Source: Oscillospiraceae bacterium (GTDB lineage: Bacteria; Bacillota; Clostridia; Oscillospirales; Oscillospiraceae). Taken from it: 64,000 bases of DNA. The DNA lies in assembly GCA_020025575.1 (NCBI GenBank), contig JAHHRW010000005.1, positions 62,001-126,000 of the forward strand, given 5' to 3'. The notes below the pieces were generated by a model. That model saw only the letters and a program-made list of their open reading frames with translations, was not told where the DNA came from and searched no databases. Made by a program: the position numbers and the translations under genes. Below, piece after piece: positions 61,234 to 64,000 of this stretch (position 1 is the stretch's first letter; the number at the start of each line of letters is the position of its first letter).

Positions 61234-61866
61234 TCACTCCCAGGAGCAAAGCCCGTTGGCTCTGTCCCAAAGAGCCAGGACAAGGCCGCTTTTTACGGTA
61301 ATATGCGCCTGTTTCCCCGTAAAATGATTGCTGACACCCAGAGGAAATGCGGCACTGAGGGTCCCGTCGGTCAGGGGGTACTGCAATCCCTTGATGGTGA
61401 CGCCGGTGGCATCAGCACCCAGACAGAACAGGGACAGGATGCCCTGAGCCGTTTCAGGAAAGCAGATGGTGTGACCGGAAATCACCGTGGCAATATAGTT
61501 CTTTCCGATGAGGGTTCCCCGTGATGCGTGGGATGCAAGAAAGGCCAGTGTCTGAAAATTGGCAATGGTGTGATCCAATCTGGGACCGTCCATAGCGCCA
61601 TAAAGCATAAATTCATCACAGCCATGGGCAAGCCCCTGACGGACTGCCAGCATGGCATCGGTATCGTCTTTTTCTACGGGGAAAACCCGGGAGTCGTCGG
61701 GCACATACCCCAGCGAGTCAAAATCCCCCAAAATCATGTCCGGCTGAATGCCCAGCTTTTGCGTGTGCCGATATCCGCCGTCGGCGGCGATGACCAGCGT
61801 GTGTTCATCAATGGGAGCAAGCAAGGTGTCAAATTCAGCGGCGCAAAAAATCACACAGGTTTTCAT
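61234..61866 (-). CDS. thiN: Thiamine pyrophosphokinase
   Basis: The 210-residue protein has the TPK catalytic domain (IAADGGYRHTQKLGIQPDMILGDFDS, then KDDTDAMLAV and MDGPRLDHTIANFQTL) and the thiamine-binding C-terminal domain (SLFCLGADATGVTIKGLQYPL). It converts thiamine to thiamine diphosphate with ATP. There is no TPP riboswitch upstream. GAGGTGA precedes the ATG. In many Firmicutes it sits with rsgA and rpe; here it pairs with mocR. Confidence 0.94.
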   Translation of the reverse strand: MKTCVIFCAAEFDTLLAPIDEHTLVIAADGGYRHTQKLGIQPDMILGDFDSLGYVPDDSRVFPVEKDDTDAMLAVRQGLAHGCDEFMLYGAMDGPRLDHTIANFQTLAFLASHASRGTLIGKNYIATVISGHTICFPETAQGILSLFCLGADATGVTIKGLQYPLTDGTLSAAFPLGVSNHFTGKQAHITVKSGLVLALWDRANGLCSWE

Positions 61867-61912
61867 GATTCACCTCATACATTTGATGCATGTAGTTTAT
61901 CACACTGGCATG

Positions 61913-61954
61913 AAAAAATGAAGTCTCTATCTGATGCCAGATTGAGACTCCATT
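61913..61954 (-). terminator. Terminator of the CsoR-family gene
   Basis: Minus strand GGAGTCTC-ATCTG pairs with CAGAT-GAGACTTC, with one mismatch, and is followed by ATTTTTTC. It stands directly after the csoR stop. Confidence 0.85.
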
Positions 61955-61956
61955 TG

Positions 61957-62313
61957 CTATTTCATGAATTTTTCCACCGCCTGACACAGACCGTCAATGG
62001 CGCTCTGGTCACCGGCGGCCACAGCGTCCACCATGCAGTGGCGGATATGGTCGTTGAGGATTACCTTTCCGGTGTTGTCTATGGCAGAGCGTACAGCGGC
62101 TAACTGTATCAGCACATCCGAACAGTCATATCCCTCTTCCACCATTTTTTTCACTTTGTTCAAGTGACCAATGGCTCTGGCCAAACGATTGATGACGGCC
62201 TTCTGATTTTCGTGGACATGGGAATGGCTGTGAGGGATGCCATGTTCGTGCATATATTCATGTTCGTTGTCGTGGGCGCAGATATGCCCGGGATTGTGGA
62301 TGTGTTCGTCCAT
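61957..62313 (-). CDS. CsoR/RcnR-family metal-sensing repressor with His-rich N-terminus
   Basis: The 118-residue protein is a DUF156 four-helix regulator. Metal residues follow the copper-type Cys-His-Cys pattern: Cys64, His89 and Cys93 at exactly CsoR spacing, not the Cys-His-His of the nickel sensor RcnR. The first 36 residues are an unusual extension with about eleven His. It probably represses the divergent His-rich/CooT genes through the site at 62366-62379 and lets go when metal binds. Its residues say copper while its neighbours say nickel, so the true metal is open. GAGGTG precedes ATG 62313. Confidence 0.85.
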   Translation of the reverse strand: MDEHIHNPGHICAHDNEHEYMHEHGIPHSHSHVHENQKAVINRLARAIGHLNKVKKMVEEGYDCSDVLIQLAAVRSAIDNTGKVILNDHIRHCMVDAVAAGDQSAIDGLCQAVEKFMK

Positions 62314-62334
62314 GGTGTCACCTCTTCTTTGAAG

Positions 62335-62363
62335 ATTATACCATTTTGGCAAAAATAGCGCAA
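62335..62363 (-). promoter_or_regulatory. Promoter of the CsoR-family gene
   Basis: Minus strand -35 TTGCGC (62363-62358), 17-bp spacer, perfect -10 TATAAT (62340-62335). Confidence 0.7.
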
Positions 62364-62365
62364 CC

Positions 62366-62379
62366 TTACCCGGGGGATA
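62366..62379. promoter_or_regulatory. Candidate CsoR-type operator
   Basis: TTACCCGGGGGATA is a G/C tract flanked by TA-rich ends in an imperfect inverted repeat, the general form of CsoR/RcnR sites. It lies between the two divergent promoters, next to the minus-strand -35, so one bound repressor could control both sides. Confidence 0.5.
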
Positions 62380-62398
62380 TTTGGTGAAAATAATTGTT

Positions 62399-62427
62399 TT
62401 GACAGAATGACGATTTGCAACTATAAT
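62399..62427 (+). promoter_or_regulatory. Consensus promoter of the His-rich/CooT genes
   Basis: Perfect TTGACA (62399-62404), 17-bp spacer, perfect TATAAT (62422-62427). Such a strong promoter is expected to need tight repression. Confidence 0.85.
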
Positions 62428-62457
62428 GAAAGAAAAAATGAAACGAGGAGATTTAGC

Positions 62458-62829
62458 ATGCATATTGATCCCAATCATGTGGGCGGTCATACTCATGAAC
62501 ATACCCACGAACACACACATGAGGGTCACACCCATACCCATTCCCATGAGCATACGCACGAGGATGGCCATACCCACAGCCATTGCGATGGAGGCTGCGG
62601 CGGCTGTGCATCCAAGTGTGAACACACACCCATGGAAGAGCTGCTGGCACTGATGAAGTATATGGTGGGGCATAATGCTGCCCATGCCAATGAGCTGGCA
62701 GAGCTGGCAAAACAGCTGGATGCAGCTGGCAACCATGCTGCCTACGAGCAGGTCATGGCTGCGGTATCCGATTTTGAAAAAGGCAATATGCGCCTGAGCG
62801 CCATTTTGACGAGCTTGGATGTCAAGTAA
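62458..62829 (+). CDS. Histidine-rich metal-binding protein
   Basis: The 123-residue protein has about 18 His in its first 56 residues, mostly His-x alternation with Thr and Glu, followed by a CxxxCxxCxxxC cluster (Cys43, 47, 50, 54) and a helical C-terminal domain (60-123). It resembles small metal stores placed beside nickel genes, such as CooJ, but the families differ. It probably binds nickel, zinc or copper. GAGGAG precedes ATG 62458, and cooT follows 11 bp later. Confidence 0.75.
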   Translation: MHIDPNHVGGHTHEHTHEHTHEGHTHTHSHEHTHEDGHTHSHCDGGCGGCASKCEHTPMEELLALMKYMVGHNAAHANELAELAKQLDAAGNHAAYEQVMAAVSDFEKGNMRLSAILTSLDVK

Positions 62830-62840
62830 GGAGAATTGAT

Positions 62841-63035
62841 ATGTGTCTGTCTACTGTTTACAGAAATAAGCTGGTTCCTGAGTCTGTGATCATGAAGAAT
62901 GTCATGCGCATCGAATGCAAAGATGGCTGCGTCATTCTGACGGATCTGATGGAGCGGCAGATGGCCATTGAAGGGACTCTGGAAATGGCAAATCTGGTGG
63001 ATGGTGTCGCTGTCATTAAGGAAGCGGTTGTATAA
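62841..63035 (+). CDS. cooT: CooT-family nickel-binding protein
   Basis: The 64-residue protein starts Met-Cys-Leu-Ser, with Cys2 as the nickel ligand of CooT, and has the family core MKNVMRIECKDGCVILTDLMER. CooT binds nickel as a homodimer and serves maturation of nickel enzymes such as CO dehydrogenase; no such enzyme is in this window. AAGGAG precedes the ATG. It forms a unit with the His-rich protein. Confidence 0.85.
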   Translation: MCLSTVYRNKLVPESVIMKNVMRIECKDGCVILTDLMERQMAIEGTLEMANLVDGVAVIKEAVV

Positions 63036-63047
63036 GACTAATGAATG

Positions 63048-63083
63048 CCCGAGAGGAGCGTTGTTGTGCCTCTCGGGTTTTTT
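63048..63083 (+). terminator. Terminator after cooT
   Basis: A perfect 9-bp stem (63048-63056 with 63069-63077) is followed by six T. Confidence 0.9.
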
Positions 63084-63137
63084 GTAAGATTTTGCAGGAC
63101 AGGTCGATGGCAAATATAAAACCTGGGAGGTGATATC

Positions 63138-63380
63138 ATGAGTTCCTTTTATTTATTCAGAACGATTTGCAGAATCAGTGGAATTCTATTATGTATCTTT
63201 ACTTTCATTTCCTTTATGATTGATTGGCATATGGGGATCATTCTTGGTTATGTATTTTTAGGAATTGATGTTGTCGTGATTGTAATGAAAAATCGCTGTC
63301 CATTTTGTCATAAATCCCTTCGCATTGCGCCCATAAAAGGTGAAGAATTTTGTCCGCATTGTGGATGTCAGGTTCCGTGA
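63138..63380 (+). CDS. Small membrane protein with a zinc ribbon
   Basis: The 80-residue protein has two hydrophobic helices (about 12-28 and 32-50) and a C-terminal zinc ribbon with Cys-x2-Cys pairs in CPFC and CPHC. I do not recognise the function. GGGAGGTGAT before ATG 63138 is a strong ribosome site, which supports a real gene. It follows the cooT terminator; no clear promoter of its own. Confidence 0.7.
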   Translation: MSSFYLFRTICRISGILLCIFTFISFMIDWHMGIILGYVFLGIDVVVIVMKNRCPFCHKSLRIAPIKGEEFCPHCGCQVP

Positions 63381-63418
63381 GCAGAAAGACAAACGCCAAT
63401 GGATTGGGCCGTTACAGA

Positions 63419-63458
63419 ATAAAAAACGGAGTGCACCGAAATGGAGGTGCACTCCGTT
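63419..63458 (-). terminator. Terminator of the M18 aminopeptidase gene
   Basis: A perfect 13-bp stem (63425-63437 with 63446-63458) is followed on the minus strand by a T-rich run. Confidence 0.85.
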
Positions 63459-63526
63459 CTTAATTTTTCGTGACAGCCTTATCTGCTGTGGACGATTGCC
63501 CTCAGGTTTTTGAATTTAGGCAGCAG

Positions 63527-64000
63527 TTATGCCAGATAGATGGCCTGGCAGGCCTTCATGGTCATGTAGCAGTCGTACTTGCTGACCAGCTCCAGAGGTG
63601 CATGCATACACAGAACGGGAACGCCTGCATCAACAGTGACAATGTTGCGGTTTGCCATGTAGGCTGCAACTGTGCCGCCGCCGCCCTGATCGACCTTACC
63701 CAGAGTTGCGATCTGCCAGGTGACATTTGCGTTGTCCAGCGTGGTGCGGACATGGCCCATAGCCTCGGCAGAGGCATCGGAAGCGCCGCCCTTGCCCCGG
63801 GAACCGGTGTACTTGCAGATTGCAACGCCGTAGTTCAGCTGGCTGTTGTTGCGCTTGTCGCAGGTTTCAGCAAAGTTGGGGTCAAAAGCGTTGGACACAT
63901 CGGCAGACAGGCAGAAGCTGCTCTCAAAGCAACGGTTCAGGTTTGCACCGGTTGCATCGCACAGATCCTGCATGAATGTCTCAAAGAAGTGGCTCTGCAT
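63527..64000 (-). CDS. M18-family aminopeptidase, C-terminal part (5' end outside window)
   Basis: The visible 157 residues end an M18 metalloaminopeptidase: NYGVAICKYTGSRGKGGASDA, LGKVDQGGGGTVAAYMA with the metal-binding Asp-Gln-Gly region, and VPVLCMHAPLELVSKYD with a zinc His. These dodecameric enzymes remove N-terminal aspartate or other residues from peptides in the cytoplasm. The gene starts beyond the window edge. Peptides from the Opp transporter would be natural substrates. Confidence 0.92.
   Translation of the reverse strand: MQSHFFETFMQDLCDATGANLNRCFESSFCLSADVSNAFDPNFAETCDKRNNSQLNYGVAICKYTGSRGKGGASDASAEAMGHVRTTLDNANVTWQIATLGKVDQGGGGTVAAYMANRNIVTVDAGVPVLCMHAPLELVSKYDCYMTMKACQAIYLA

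Noticed and set aside
61867..61956. TPP riboswitch before thiN
   Set aside because: Only 46 bp separate thiN from the upstream terminator hairpin, and no TPP aptamer motifs are present.
62458..62600. CRISPR-like or satellite repeat of CAT/CAC triplets
   Set aside because: The repetition comes from alternating His codons in a translated His-rich protein, not from a repeat array.

Overview
The window is chromosomal DNA of moderate GC content from a Gram-positive bacterium. It most likely belongs to the Clostridia, in an Oscillospirales-like gut lineage. The support is the gene set: RNase J, GdpP, a PPi-type phosphofructokinase, Sua5-type YwlC, an S-layer-homology protein, lipoproteins with Firmicutes lipoboxes, strong AGGAGG ribosome sites, some TTG/GTG starts, and textbook sigma-A promoters with 17-bp spacers. 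The taxon is an inference; there is no rRNA here. Gene density is high and there is no phage, insertion sequence or CRISPR array.

Layout. 1-3 kb: end of obg, an AraC regulator, a small cluster of DnaA boxes, then rpsF-ssb-rpsR on the minus strand. 3-8 kb (minus): a metallophosphoesterase with a cytoplasmic ParB-like/BMP fusion protein, a Nudix-lipid kinase pair and a polysaccharide deacetylase. 8-12.6 kb (plus): rlmA, prfA, ywlC, coaE and a nucleotidyltransferase. 12.7-15.4 kb: a CPBP protease, tRNA-Leu(UAA) and an NCS2 purine permease. 16-24 kb (plus): a complete Opp-type peptide transporter operon, oppABCDF plus a small membrane protein. 24-31 kb: mixed housekeeping and envelope genes (Mbeg1-like hydrolase, DUF975, XRE-TPR regulator, PAP2, alanine racemase, NAGPA-type protein). 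31-46 kb: an amino-sugar region. A minus-strand operon (LarA-like, triose-phosphate isomerase, PPi-PFK, class II aldolase, NagB, ROK repressor, DUF4838 hydrolase) faces a plus-strand NitT/TauT-type ABC transporter; nagA and larB-larC1 follow. 46-56 kb: RNase J, then gdpP-rplI-dnaB-tilS-hpt-ftsH. 56-64 kb: TrhA, a CBS-pair protein, an M14 peptidase remnant, an SLH-CAP protein, a lipoprotein, thiN-mocR, a CsoR-type repressor divergent from a His-rich protein and CooT, and part of an M18 aminopeptidase.

Most unusual. The Opp transporter carries two large inserted domains. OppC has about 300 residues forming seven RCC1-like repeats in its first extracytoplasmic loop, and OppF has about 180 residues of predicted coiled coil between Walker A and the Q-loop. 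Both sit at defined points of otherwise intact transporter domains, so the operon looks like a functional, elaborated transporter.

How the genes fit together. NagA, NagB, PPi-PFK, aldolase and triose-phosphate isomerase form an almost complete route from N-acetylglucosamine-6-phosphate to triose phosphates, under a likely ROK repressor. The LarA-like enzyme in the same operon, with larB-larC1 nearby and CooT elsewhere in the window, points to nickel-dependent chemistry in this organism.
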